Made by a program: the position numbers and the translations under genes. The notes under the pieces were generated by a model, which saw only the letters and a program-made list of their open reading frames with translations, was not told where the DNA came from and searched no databases. 64,000 bases of DNA from Wyeomyia smithii (Eukaryota > Arthropoda > Insecta > Diptera > Culicidae): NCBI RefSeq assembly GCF_029784165.1, contig NC_073694.1, positions 29,164,506 to 29,228,505 on the forward strand. The letters run 5' to 3'. Below are positions 31,464 to 41,749 of the stretch, one piece after another (positions within the stretch are counted from its first letter, which is position 1; each line of letters opens with the position of its first letter).

Positions 31464-33431
31464 TTTTTTTTTTTCTTCACATAACATTTATTTGACACGG
31501 CACAAATACAATTTAATGTTTAACGGCGCCAATTATATCTGATGACTTAAAAACTAAAGCAAATTTTTTATCCTCGCTGCCGACTACGAGCTGAAATTAA
31601 GTCTAACTTAAAACTAGCATGGGATTTCCAATCAGTGTTTTGTTGTTCAATGGTCGTCTGATAATCGTCGAATGGCATGTATGGATTCGTTCTGCTGAGC
31701 CACGATGTCGTGAGTTGGGACAGAGGCTCGTAGTCCTTGGGTCCTGGTTCTATTGTGCGGGGTCTGGTTGCTGGTTTTGTGCTTAAGGTTCGAACGTGTT
31801 CTTGTCGTTTTGTTGGGTGTAGACGGAGGGGAACGGGACTAGACTGGGGCGTGGATGGATTTCAGGAAAACGTATATAAGGGACATGTAGGATAGGTCAC
31901 GGCTCGCCAAGACATCACGAACAGGAACAGCCGGCTGTCTACCCTCGGCCTGCAGGGAAGCTATTAATTTAGACCTGGCGTCACGGTGTACAGGGCATGA
32001 CCAAACCACATGCTCTATGTCGTGATAACCTTCACCACAGGCACAGATACCACTTTCCCCGAGCCCAACACGACGGAGGAGCGCGTCAAATCTATAGTGA
32101 TTGGACATAAGCCGGGACATCACGCAAATGAAATCCCGACCTACATCCAACCCCTTGAACCACGAGTTCGTCGATACTTTGGGGACTATGGAATGTAACC
32201 ACCTTCCCAATTCCCCTCTGGTCCAAGCATTTTGCCAACTGATGATCGTATTCTGACGTACAAGTGCGAAAAATTCATTAAAGGCAATTGGTCTTTCATA
32301 AATATCACCGTTTGTTGCGCCCACCTTAGCCAAAGAGTCCGCTTTCTCATTACCCGGTATCGAGCAGTGAGAAGGGACCCACGCTAAGGTAATCTGAGTA
32401 GATTTTTCGGATAAAGCACTCAGATGTTCCCGTATTTTCCCCAGGAAATACGGAGAGTGCTTAACATCTTTCATCGATCGGAGAGCCTCAATGGAACTGA
32501 GACTGTCCGTAAAGATGAAATAATGGTCCGTGGGCATTTTTTCGATAATCCCTAGGGTGTACTGAATTGCAGCTAATTCTGCGACGTAAACAGAAGCAGG
32601 ATTATCGAGCTTATGGGAGACGGTTAAATTGTTATTGAAGATACCGAAGCCAGTGGACCCATCAAGAAGTGATCCGTCAGTGTAGTACATATTGTCGCAG
32701 TTGATGTTTCGATATTTATTGGAAAAAATTTTAGGGATCTGCTGCACGCGTAAATGATCCGGGATTCCACGAGTTTCTTCTATCATGGATGTATCGAAAA
32801 ACACAGTAGAATCAGAAGTATTTGATAAGTCGACACGATTTGGAATATTCGAAGAAGGGTTAATATTTTGGGACATGTGATTGAAATACAATGTCATAAA
32901 ACGGGTTTGAGAATGAAGTTCGATTAACCTTTCAAAATTTTCAATCACGGGACGGTTCAAGACCTCACATTTGATTAGAATACGAGAAGACAGGCTCCAG
33001 AAGCGGTTTTTCAATGGTAGTACTCCAGCTAAAACCTCCAAACTCATCGTATGGGTCGACTGCATGCAACCTAAGGCGATACGCAAACAACGATATTGTA
33101 TTCGCTCCAGTTTGATCAAATGTGTGTTTGCTGCGGAGCGGAAGCAGAAACACCCGTATTCAATAACAGACAATATCGTTGTTTGGTAAAGCCTTATAAG
33201 GTCTCCTGGATGGGCTCCCCACCATTGTCCGGTTATTGTACGAAGAAAATTCACTCTTTGTTGACATTTTTTCATCAGATACCTCACGTGACAACCCCAG
33301 GTGCCTTTAGAGTCGAACCAGACACCAAGATATTTGTGTACCAAAACCTGAGAAATCGTTTTACCCATTAATTGTGTTTGAAGCTGAGCAGGTTCATGCT
33401 TCCTAGAAAAAACTACTATCTCAGTCTTCTC
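31464..33431 (-). mobile_element. I-like non-LTR element, 5'-truncated, inserted in copia
   Basis: Perfect 13-bp direct repeats CGACTTTACAATT at 31451-31463 and 33432-33444 flank a 1968-bp insertion. On the minus strand it ends in a poly(A) tail (plus-strand T run near 31462-31475). It starts within the RT just after the active site. It carries an intact open frame with RNase H, the hallmark of I/LOA-type elements. The intact duplication and frame imply a fairly recent event that split the copia element. Confidence 0.92.
31839..33431 (-). CDS. ORF2 C-terminal part: RT thumb and RNase H, I-like element
   Basis: The frame is open from the truncation point (EKTEIVVFSRKHEPAQLQ) to a stop at 31839; counting from the first Met (33368) it is 509 residues. 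Residues 10-120 are RT thumb/connection (HKYLGVWFDSKGTWG). Residues 225-350 are RNase H with MYYTDGSLL (D231), AELAAIQ (E264), FTDSLSSIEAL (D288) and the VPSHCSIPGNEKADSLAK block (H334, D344), so all catalytic acids are present. RNase H removes element RNA after first-strand synthesis. The C-terminus has a CACGEGYHDIEHVVWSCPVH zinc-knuckle-like Cys/His cluster typical of the I superclade. No own start or promoter survives, so expression is not expected. MosquI-type elements of Aedes are candidate relatives, not tested. Confidence 0.9.
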   Translation of the reverse strand, partial: EKTEIVVFSRKHEPAQLQTQLMGKTISQVLVHKYLGVWFDSKGTWGCHVRYLMKKCQQRVNFLRTITGQWWGAHPGDLIRLYQTTILSVIEYGCFCFRSAANTHLIKLERIQYRCLRIALGCMQSTHTMSLEVLAGVLPLKNRFWSLSSRILIKCEVLNRPVIENFERLIELHSQTRFMTLYFNHMSQNINPSSNIPNRVDLSNTSDSTVFFDTSMIEETRGIPDHLRVQQIPKIFSNKYRNINCDNMYYTDGSLLDGSTGFGIFNNNLTVSHKLDNPASVYVAELAAIQYTLGIIEKMPTDHYFIFTDSLSSIEALRSMKDVKHSPYFLGKIREHLSALSEKSTQITLAWVPSHCSIPGNEKADSLAKVGATNGDIYERPIAFNEFFALVRQNTIISWQNAWTRGELGRWLHSIVPKVSTNSWFKGLDVGRDFICVMSRLMSNHYRFDALLRRVGLGESGICACGEGYHDIEHVVWSCPVHRDARSKLIASLQAEGRQPAVPVRDVLASRDLSYMSLIYVFLKSIHAPV

Positions 33432-33444
33432 CGACTTTACAATT

Positions 33445-34270
33445 CTTCATCGCCGTTTTCATCATCGGGTGTCTTTGTTATTGTGGGATTCAGGTTGGAG
33501 TGGAATTCAGCCGTGTTCTCTTTCTGAACGCTTTTGATAGGTTTATTTAGTTTACTCTCGACAAACGTGGCGTCTCTGCTAACGTAGGTTTCTCGGAAGG
33601 TTTTATCCAGTACACCAGATACGCCTTGCGATCCCGAAAATATCCAACGAACGCTTACTCCTAGGATGTAGTACAACGTCAGGTTTGCGACCATCTGACA
33701 GTTCGCTCTGCTACTCTGTTTTGCTGCGGACTGTGGGCCGCCGTGTGTTGCACCTCTATACCCCTCGACGGTAGAACAATCGTAGCCTTTAACTGCTGTA
33801 CTCTTCTGATTGATAGGCGCGTACCACTATTGGTTTACAACCGAACTGCGTTTTGGCCGACTCGATATATTTGTGAATCTTTTCAGCTGCTTCCTTTCAG
33901 CAGAAACAGCGTGCAGTATCTCGAGTAGTCGTCGATTATCGTCATGAAGTACCGGAATCCTGTCACAGATGGTACGGATGGTCACGGATGGTCACGGATG
34001 ACGAGGTTCACCTCGCTTTCGTAAAGATGCGAGAAAAAATCGCGACTTGCAACGGTGTGGCTACTCCGATTAACGTTTTTCGTAGATTCGTGTTAATAAC
34101 TAGACCTTGACGTGATCAGCGCATGTTGATGGTCTTATATTAGGAACCCTATAGTTGCCCTGGCCTTGGTATCTCCAGTGATACAATATACAGCTTCAGC
34201 CTCAGGTCACACACCTGCTTCCACGTTATGGAAACTATGGTCGTATGCTGACTGGCAAGGAGGATCGTTC
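33445..34270 (-). pseudogene. Ty1/copia integrase region
   Basis: On the minus strand, GFRYFMTIIDDYSRYCTLFLLK (near 33,930) matches the copia integrase core (D-D-Y/F-S-R segment). VRWIFSGSQGVSG followed by ETYVSRDATFVESKLN (33,694-33,437) matches the C-terminal GY.G..V......ISRDV.F.E signature. Stops separate the pieces. It is contiguous with the RT half at 30087-31450 once the I-like insertion is removed. Protease and gag are not seen; the RTE element begins just to the right. Confidence 0.75.
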
Positions 34271-34289
34271 GCGGCTATATCCCCATGTT

Positions 34290-36951
34290 AAGGGCGACGT
34301 ACAACAGAGTCTGACTCGGAACGGGCGGCTGAATCAAGAAACGCAGTGCCTCGCCAGCTATATCTAAGACGGCAACCCCGTCGTGAGACTAGGTATCGCA
34401 GCCCTAGTAAGGCAGCATACCGAATATATAGTACTACGAGCAATCTAAATATAAATAAGGAACGGAATAATCGGCATTGACCTAGGTGAACGAAAAAGAA
34501 CAACGACTATTAGAATTTCGGTAGTTGGAATATAAGGACTCTACTCGAACCGGCACGTGTAGGTATCCTGGCTAGAGAGCTGCAGAAGGTAAATGTGGTT
34601 GCTGCCACACAGGAGGTGAGGTGGCCGAAAACGGGAGAACGCGTATTCCGGGCAATACTACAGTGGCGGAGTGGAGGCAGAAACGGGAGTCGGTTTCGTG
34701 CTCATAGGAAAATATTTGAAGCGTGTCATTAGATGGAGGCCGATCAGTGACCGTATATGCGTTTTGAGAATTAATGGCAAATTTTCAACTACAGCCTGAT
34801 AAATGTGTACGCACCTACCAACGATAAACCTAATGAAGAGAAGGAGGAGTTCTATGAGCTCCTGAAAAAAAACCGTATAATGAATTCCTAGGACACGACA
34901 TCAAGATCGTCATCGGGGATGCAAATGTGCAGATCAGGCAGAAGAACTTCTTCTGCCCCGTGATTGGTGGAGAGAGCCTCTACTCTACTACAAATAACAA
35001 AAGCCTTGGAGGCACTCGAATGGAAAGGCATGCTCTCAGATCGACCATGTTCTGATTGATGGTCGACACTTTTCAGACGTGAGGTCGTTTAGACGACCAA
35101 ACGTTGACTCGCGCCCGGTTGTCCAACGTGTTAAAATCCATGACGACAAGAAGGATGCAGTTGAATATCCAGCGGCTATCAACGGGAGAAGTGGCTACAG
35201 AGTACCTACGGAACGTTGATGAGCGAATCGGGGATCAAGTTGGAGGTAACCTGAATGAACAGTGGAGACATATCCACAGTACAATCAGCACCACAGCGAC
35301 AGAAGTGTTGGGTACATCTGCGACAGCAACGTCCAATGTGTGGTTTGACAGAGCGTAGGAAGATACCGGGAAGCTAGAGCCGCTTCTACAAGACGATAAA
35401 TGGAATCAGGAACCGAAACGTGTCATGTGCAACGATTGGGAGTGGAACCTGATTACCGATAGAACGGAGGTGGCTAGGCGTTGGAAGGAACACTTTAGTG
35501 TGCTCTTGGATGGCAAAGAAAACAGCGTAATCGAAAGGAGCAGAATGGTGAATGAGGATTATGGCAAAGCTGTGGATCCACCATCCATGGACGAGGTGAA
35601 GAAAGCAGTGAAAGAGCTGATGAACTGCAAAGCAGCTGGTAAGGACGGCATTCCAGCCGAACTCTTCGAAGTCGAGAACGAACAGCTGCATCGTGCTTTA
35701 CACCGGATCATGCTGAGAGTGTGGTCCGATGAAGAATTACCCTCGGACTGGTTGGAGGATCTCATGTGTCCGATCTACAAGAAAGGCCACCGCCTGGACT
35801 GTAGTTCTCAACACAAAATCCGTACTCCGTATTCTGTTCCATAGACTGAGACCGTTGTCGGAGACCTTTGTTGGCGATTACCACTGTGGTTTTCGAGGGG
35901 GACGCTCCACTACCTACCAAATGTTCGCTCTGCGACAGATCCTCGATAAATTTCGAGAATTAAACTTGCAGACTCACTATCTGTTCATAGACTTTAGGGT
36001 AGCGTACGATACAGTTAAGAGAAATGAGTTATAGCGAATTATGCGCGAACAAGGTTTCCAAAAAAACTAATTAGGCTGATACGTGCCACCCTTGGAGGCT
36101 CTACATCATGCGTCAGGATAGTCGGTGAGATATCAGACTTCCTCTTAAGATAGATGGTTTGAAGCAGAGAGACGGGCTGTTCATTTTACTTTCAACATCG
36201 CATTGAAAGGTGCTATACGGAGGGCTGGCGTGCAAAGAAGCGGGTCCATCATTACGAAGTCTCACATGCTTCTAGGTTTTGCGGACAATATCGACATCAA
36301 TGCTATCAACCGTATAGCAGTGGAAGAGGTCTTCGGACCTCTCAGGAGGAAAGCTGCAAGAATAGGGCTAATCGTGTAGTCCGACGGATGTTGGTGCTGA
36401 GTTGGTGTTATAAGTGGAAACTTTTGAAGTAGTCGACGAATTCATTTACCTGGGTACATTAGTGACATGTGACAACGAGGTTAGCGGTGAGATAAAAAAG
36501 TGGAAAGCAGCTGCAAACAGGGCCTTTTACGGATAACGTAAGACTCACGACGAGCTCTTGGTATTTTGCGTTCAATCCTTGGCGGCAAATTAGGAAAAGC
36601 TGTTTGGCACAGACGCATGAACCATGTAGTGTACCAGGTGTTCAAATCGGTGGATATAGTCAAGCAGATAAAACACGGCAGGTTGCAGTGGGCTGGTCAT
36701 GTAGCTAGAATGCCGGAAGAACGACCAGTGAAGACTATATTTGGCAGAAATCCCGATAGAGGCCGTCGACTTCGAGGTAGGCCTCGCACTCGATGGATAT
36801 GTGCTGCCGACGAGAATGCCAGCGAAATATGTAGGTGTTAGGGGAGATTAGATGATAGCAGCCCAAGATCGAGTGACATGGCGACGTATTCTGGATTCGG
36901 CATTGGATCGAAAATCGGTCTGTCACCATAAAAGTAAGTAAGTAAGTAAGT
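34290..36951 (+). mobile_element. RTE-clade non-LTR retrotransposon (decayed)
   Basis: About 2.66 kb on the plus strand, ending in a (TAAG)n microsatellite tail at 36932-36951, as RTE elements do. It contains a 5' endonuclease (WNIRTLLEPARVGILAREL, ATQEVRWPKTG, INVYAPTNDK), RT, and a C-terminal domain. Numerous stops and frame changes disable it. It lies right beside the copia integrase piece. I could not read a clear target duplication, so whether it inserted into copia is open. Confidence 0.85.
34525..36845 (+). pseudogene. RTE endonuclease/reverse transcriptase ORF
   Basis: APE-type endonuclease sequence runs to about 35100 with several stops. RT follows: VARRWKEHFSVLLDGKEN, MDEVKKAVKELMNCKAAGKD, GIPAELFEVENEQLH and LPSDWLEDLMCPIYKKG in one frame (35425-35820), then RLRPLSETFVGDYHCGFRGG and ILDKFRELNLQTHYLFIDFR in another (35729-36034). 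The YADD region near 36,280 reads LLGFADNIDINAI, with the second Asp changed to Asn. The C-terminal KHGRLQWAGHVARMPEERPV and RRLRGRPRTRW are strong RTE hallmarks. It is a dead copy; the same clade appears at 54405-54866. Confidence 0.85.
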
Positions 36952-37271
36952 TGTTATGCCATTGAGATTTGCATACGAAAATTCGTTTATGTAAATGGGC
37001 CGCTAACGAATTTACGGTTAGTTGGGATGCTGGTGTCAGAAGCGTGAGTCAAATTTAGAACCTATCCCTGACAATTGCCGTTACCGATATCATTCGATTC
37101 TGCGATTTCTCTTACCAAAACAACCGTTTTATCCAAAAAAACTCGACTTTTCGACTCAATTGGACTAGTAGCACCAGCAATAATGACTACATAATTTTTA
37201 ATGCAAGAGCCGTGGATTAAAAAAACTGTGCTGTCAAGACCTATGGCTTTTAAATTAAAATTTTCAAGATT
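36952..37271 (-). other. short unrecognised open frame between RTE and element C
   Basis: A 70-codon minus-strand frame (37274-37062) reads LKAIGLDSTVFLIHGSCIKN then VVIIAGATSPIESKSRVFLD. I do not recognise it. It could be retroelement debris, since both neighbours are retrotransposons, but no domain is visible. Confidence 0.3.
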
Positions 37272-37339
37272 CATTTAATTTAATTTAATTTTAATTTAAT
37301 TTATTCATAAGTCTTCGAAAAAAAATCGTACAGACATTT

Positions 37340-40205
37340 CTAATAACTACTTATTCTAAGTCTAAACATTGATTTGGTCATATTAAAATCGTACACGTCA
37401 GAAACAATAATAAACTTACGACAACACACTTCGAATGGATTGTTTTGAGCAAAATTTGTGCGGTATCTGGAAATCCGGAAAAAATCGCTTCGTCGAGTAA
37501 GCCTTTGTGGTGCGTTGAACTGAAATTTACTGAGCAGTTCTGGGCTGTCTAAGTTGTTTTCTAACAGGTCGAAAACGAAGAGATGTTAAAGCATGGTCCT
37601 CCTACTTGTTAGAGTTTGTAGTTGTATAAGAGGGCAACGATGTTCATAGCGTGGCAGTCGTACTGGATCATTCTACGGCAGCATACGTAAAGCGAATCGA
37701 AGAAACTGACGCTGAATACGTTTAATTCGGTTGATATGTACAGCATGATAAGGTGCCCACACAATCGCCCCATACTTCAGAATGCTGCGCACAAGAGCAC
37801 TGTACAGTGATTTCAAACAGTATATATCGTTGAATTGTTGCGTGTTTCTCTTGATGAACCCAAGTACAGCATAGGCCTTCGCGGTTGTAGTTGAAATATG
37901 CTGAGCAAAACTTAACTTGGCATCAAGAAGAATGCCTAAATCCTTCACAGTATTGACTCGGTTGATACTGGCTTGTGACATCCTGTAGTCGTACATCATG
38001 CCATGCCTTTTTCTGCAGAACGAAACCACATTACACTTTCGCACGTTTACTTCCATTCCATTAAGAGTGCACCAGCTTAACAAGGTGTCGATATCAGCTT
38101 GAAAAGCACAGCAGTCAAGAGCAGATGTTACTACTCGAAAAAATTTGAGATCATCGGCAAACATGTATTTGGGAGATTGTATGGTTGAACTTAAGTCGTT
38201 CACAAAAAGAATGAACAATAGAGGTGCAAGGTGGCTTCCTTGAGGTACACCCGAGTGTAACGTAAACGGCAAAGAACACGTTCCACCGATACGTACGTAT
38301 GCGCTGCGCTCGTTGAGGTACGACGATATCCACTTCGTGAGCCAGTCCGGCAAACCCATTTTCCGTAGCTTTGATACCAGTAAAAGGTAGGGCACTTTAA
38401 TGAACGCTTTGGCAAAGTCAACGTAAATAGCAACGACTTGTTGGCGCTTATCCAATGCGCTAACAAGCAACGAAACATATGCCATCAGGTTAGTAGTCGT
38501 CGATCGTTTTTTGACAAAGCCATGCTGCCATTCGGATATAATGTGGTGAACTTTTGGGTAGAGCGAATCGTGAACCAGGCTTTCGAACACTTTCGGTAAG
38601 CAGCTCAGTATGGAAATAGCCCGATAATTTTTAACGTCGTGAATATTACCTGCTTTATGAACGGGAACAATTGCCGCTGATTTCCATGCGCTGGGAAAGC
38701 TTCCCTCTGATATTGATCTGTTGAAAATGATCCTTGCAGGCAATGCAAGCAACTTTGCACAGTTTTTGAAGAAAATAGGTGGTAGACAGTCAGGACCAGC
38801 GCCTTTGGAACCATCGATAGATTGAAGTTGCATCATCACATCACGAAGCGAAAAGTTGAAAGGTGCCAAACCTAAGTCGAACTGCGGCAAACTATTCAGA
38901 TACGCTTCAGACGAAGGTGGTCGGTTATTACTTTGCACACTCCGAAAAAAGGATGAGAATAGGTTTGCTGACTCGAGCGTTGATTCAGCCACGTTGTCGT
39001 TGTAAGTGACACGTTCGGGAACTCCCGAAAGCTGTTTGCGGTTTTTCACAAAAGTCCAAAACGATTTTGGATACTGCTTGAAGTTGTCCTCCATACGATG
39101 AATGTAGCATCTAAAGCAATGTGCATGCAGTGAGTTATATTCGCTCTCAATGACACGCATATCAGCTTTGTGTTGCTCATTTCTCAGCCTGAAAAAACGT
39201 TTTCTCACTTTGCGAAGACAGTTGCGTAACCGTTGCAGCTCGTTATTCCACCAAGGCTGACGTTTGGCCCGTAATCCACTAGCCCGCCTAAGAGGAACGA
39301 TATCGCGCAGTATAGTCAACAACTGCTCGTTCAAATGTTGCACAGCCTCATCTAAACTGCAACCAACCAGAATCTCCTCCCAGTCAACATTGGCAAAACA
39401 TGTGTTTAGTGATTCAAAATCACAGCGAGAAAAATCGAAATCAAGTGATTCAACATTAGAGGTTGTCTTCTCTTCCGCAATATCGGATATTATCACAAAA
39501 GGATAGTGGTGTTGATCGACTTAAGCAATGGTAAAGCTGGCTCCAACAATTCCACGCAACTGTTATCACTCACAAATGCTAAATCAAGAAACCTGCCGTT
39601 GAAATTTGTAACATTATTTATTTGATACAACCCATTCGACAGGACGAACTCGACCAAGGCAGTTTCCTGTCCAGTTGAAGCATTTATTGGCAGCATACAA
39701 TTTAAATTCTCATCCTGCGTCCAACATAAATGCGGTAGGTTATAATCACCCACTACCAGAATTACGTTGCGATCGCCAGCAAGCTTCGTTAGCTTTTGCA
39801 CACATTCTGCATGTTGAGTATATAGCAACGGATCACTGTTGGGCGGAAGATAAATACAGCAAACAAATAATTCGAATTTCGGTAGCAAGACTCGAACAAC
39901 AATTTGCTCCAATTCATCACTGTCTGCAACGTGGTCTGCAGCACTGCGAAGTTCATTTCTCACAGCAATAAGAACACCGCCGCCTCGCTTGTGCCGGCTA
40001 GTCCGGGCATTTCTGTCACAGCGGTGAATAGTATAGTTGTGTGTAAGCTCAGAATCCAGAATATCGTTGTTCGACCAGGTTTCTGTGAGGGCGATGACGT
40101 CATATTCGCATTGAGACAGGGCTAACATCAAACTATTCGTTTTTGTGCGAAGGCCACGTACGTTTTGTTGGTAGCAAGTGAATGAGCGAACATCGTTGGA
40201 AGGTA
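37340..40205 (-). pseudogene. CR1-like ORF2: endonuclease, reverse transcriptase, C-terminal domain
   Basis: The endonuclease (about 40205-39493) has QNVRGLRTK, ALTETWSNND, GGGVLIAVRN, VVGDYNLPHLCW and FLDLAFVSD. A one-base frameshift near 39510 falls where the final catalytic DHH should be (DQHHYPFV in the next frame). RT (39496-37673, 607 codons) has GAGPDCLPPIFFKNC, FPSAWKSAAIVPVHKAG, NYRAISILSCLPKVFE, QHGFVKKRSTTTNL, YVDFAKAFIKV (usual KAFD), SGVPQGSHLAPLLF and MFADDLKFF with both catalytic Asp, then VKDLGILLDAKLSF. A TAG at 37673-37675 replaces the Trp of LPW, and a TAA follows about 30 codons on, before the C-terminal block ends at 37340. The enzyme nicks DNA and copies its RNA there. 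This copy is inactive, but close to a functional sequence. Confidence 0.9.
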
Positions 40206-40339
40206 AAATCTGATCGTGTCGATCGTATCCGTTTGCGATCGGGACGGGTGCGCGGCGGGGAGCTGTTAAATTTGTGCGTTCGTTATTATCAGCAGAGGAA
40301 TTCGTATGGTGATTTGCAGTTTATAAAAAAGCAGGCTCA

Positions 40340-41140
40340 TTACGATTGGTTACTAGCTGGTGTGGGGAGAAAGCGAAAGGAAGAGCGAGTAGCAGTATGC
40401 TGGAAATCAAATTGCCGGAATATAATTCCTTTTTGCCAGGTCGATTTCGTGAGCGCTAGGTCCTTTAGTCGCATATCGATACCAGCTTTGAAGGAAACAA
40501 AGGTAAGCTCATCGAGTGTTTTCCCTCTGGGAACAAGCTTCACAACTTGTACTGCTTTGTCAGTTTTCAAATTGCTACGGACGAGTTTATCAACTTGTTG
40601 TACTGTCGCCTGAGGATCGAAGCCGGACAGATATAGCCAAAACAGTTGTTCTTATTGAGCAGCAGCTAACGGTATTGCATCATCTGGTTCTACATCTTTT
40701 GTCCCTTCGGAAACAATCTCACGATGCGGAGGTTCATCGGGAATCAACAGACGTGGTCTTTTCCTTAGATTTAGTGTTTGTTGTGATCTGGGAATTCGTG
40801 GTGTAGTTGGTAAAGGCGTTCGCTGGAGTATCGTGTTGATTTTGGTAGTGTTAAGTGCAACTTCTTTTCTTATTTCATCAAGCACTTTGTTTTGTTCATC
40901 AACCATAAACTGCACTGCACTATTTGTGGACGAAATGGCTTGACGAAAACGAGCGTTTGCCATCATTTTAGTACAAGCTCTGCACATCCAGAACAGCTTT
41001 GAACAGTTAGCAACAGCATCCCTGGTCTCTGCCGTCAAATGAGCACATTTCAAGTGGAACGAAGATTTGCAAAAGCCGCTACAAACAACTTCATCTTCCT
41101 TTTCTAAACCACGGGCGCAAGCATAACAAACCGACTCCAT
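40340..41140 (-). pseudogene. CR1-like ORF1 protein with PHD finger (one in-frame stop)
   Basis: The 266-codon reading frame starts MESVCYACARGLEKEDEVVC. Cys5, Cys8, Cys20, Cys24, His29, Cys32, Cys53 and Cys56 give the Cys4-His-Cys3 spacing of a PHD finger. A basic linker follows (LNLRKRPRLLIP near 125), then a C-terminal domain beginning LYLSGFDPQATVQQVDKLV and ending in TPASNQS. A TAA at 40652-40654 interrupts the frame, and reading continues in phase immediately after it. PHD fingers are a documented feature of ORF1 in CR1-like elements, where ORF1 protein is thought to coat element RNA. Whether this finger binds histone tails is unknown. The stop could be a simple recent mutation. Confidence 0.85.
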
Positions 41141-41349
41141 TGTAATTTTACACGTTCACTGGGCAACAGAAAAGCAAATGCTGTTTTTGATAATTTATCG
41201 CTTAAAATCGTCGGAACACGTTGTACTTCACACAACTCAGATGTAACGGTGGATTATACGTCAGAAGAATATTAATCAGTGATGAAAAATCCGGAAAAAA
41301 ACGTGAAAAAAAGCAAATTAGCACTGAGTGAAAACGATAGCAAATCAAT

Positions 41350-41740
41350 ATGTTTACCTTCACACACACTTCACATTTGATTGAAATAATTATTCTGGGC
41401 TGGACTCAAATCGTCGTCCGCAAGTGCATTACCTGCGAGCAGTTCATGTCGAAGCTACCGTGCACTCGAGTCACAGCAAACTTTTTAAACCATAGCGATC
41501 CTGCAGGCATTGAGCGGATTTATTGCACGATGGGGACTATGCCACACAATCTACACGGACTCAGAGCTACCGTCGAATGTGCCTAAACTTTCTTCCAGTT
41601 CAGAAGCGTACATTATATTTGTTAGCAGTATGCCCATATTCCATCCGCGATTGTACAAGCACACAAGAATCATCAAGAGTGTAAAAATTGGCCATCTGCA
41701 GTCAACATCACCGAGTCCTTTGGTATAAATACGCTTTTAT
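41350..41740 (+). pseudogene. BEL/Pao-type integrase relic
   Basis: Plus-strand frames read VVRKCITCEQFMSKLPCTRV, resembling the integrase zinc-binding and linker region (RKC..C......Q.MG.LP..RV). Next comes LESQQTF-stop-TIAILQALSGFIARWGL and IYTDSELPSN, resembling the core FxARRG.P..IYSDNGTNF of BEL/Pao integrases. The usual catalytic S-D-N-G is changed to T-D-S-E. One frameshift and a stop are present, and flanking polyprotein is not found. The match is by motif memory, so gypsy-type integrase is a weaker alternative. Confidence 0.55.
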
Positions 41741-41749
41741 GATTGGTCC

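Larger units (their letters stand above)
37272..41250 (-). mobile_element. CR1-like retrotransposon C, nearly full length
   Basis: About 4 kb on the minus strand. Order from 5' to 3': an untranslated leader (about 41250-41141), ORF1 with a PHD-type zinc finger (41140-40340), ORF2 with endonuclease and RT (about 40205-37340), a 3' UTR and an (AATTT)n-type tail (37272-37312). Only a handful of lesions are seen: a TAA in ORF1, one frameshift at the endonuclease-RT join, and two stops near the ORF2 end. Two-ORF structure, PHD in ORF1, and a short-repeat tail instead of poly(A) fit the CR1 clade (T1/Q-like in mosquitoes). The 5' boundary and target duplication were not resolved. Confidence 0.88.

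Noticed and set aside
36932..36951. Independent (TAAG)n microsatellite
   Set aside because: Its position directly after the RTE C-terminal domain makes it the element's 3' tail.
39675..40806. Plus-strand frames over element C
   Set aside because: They are antisense shadows of the endonuclease and ORF1 coding sequence.
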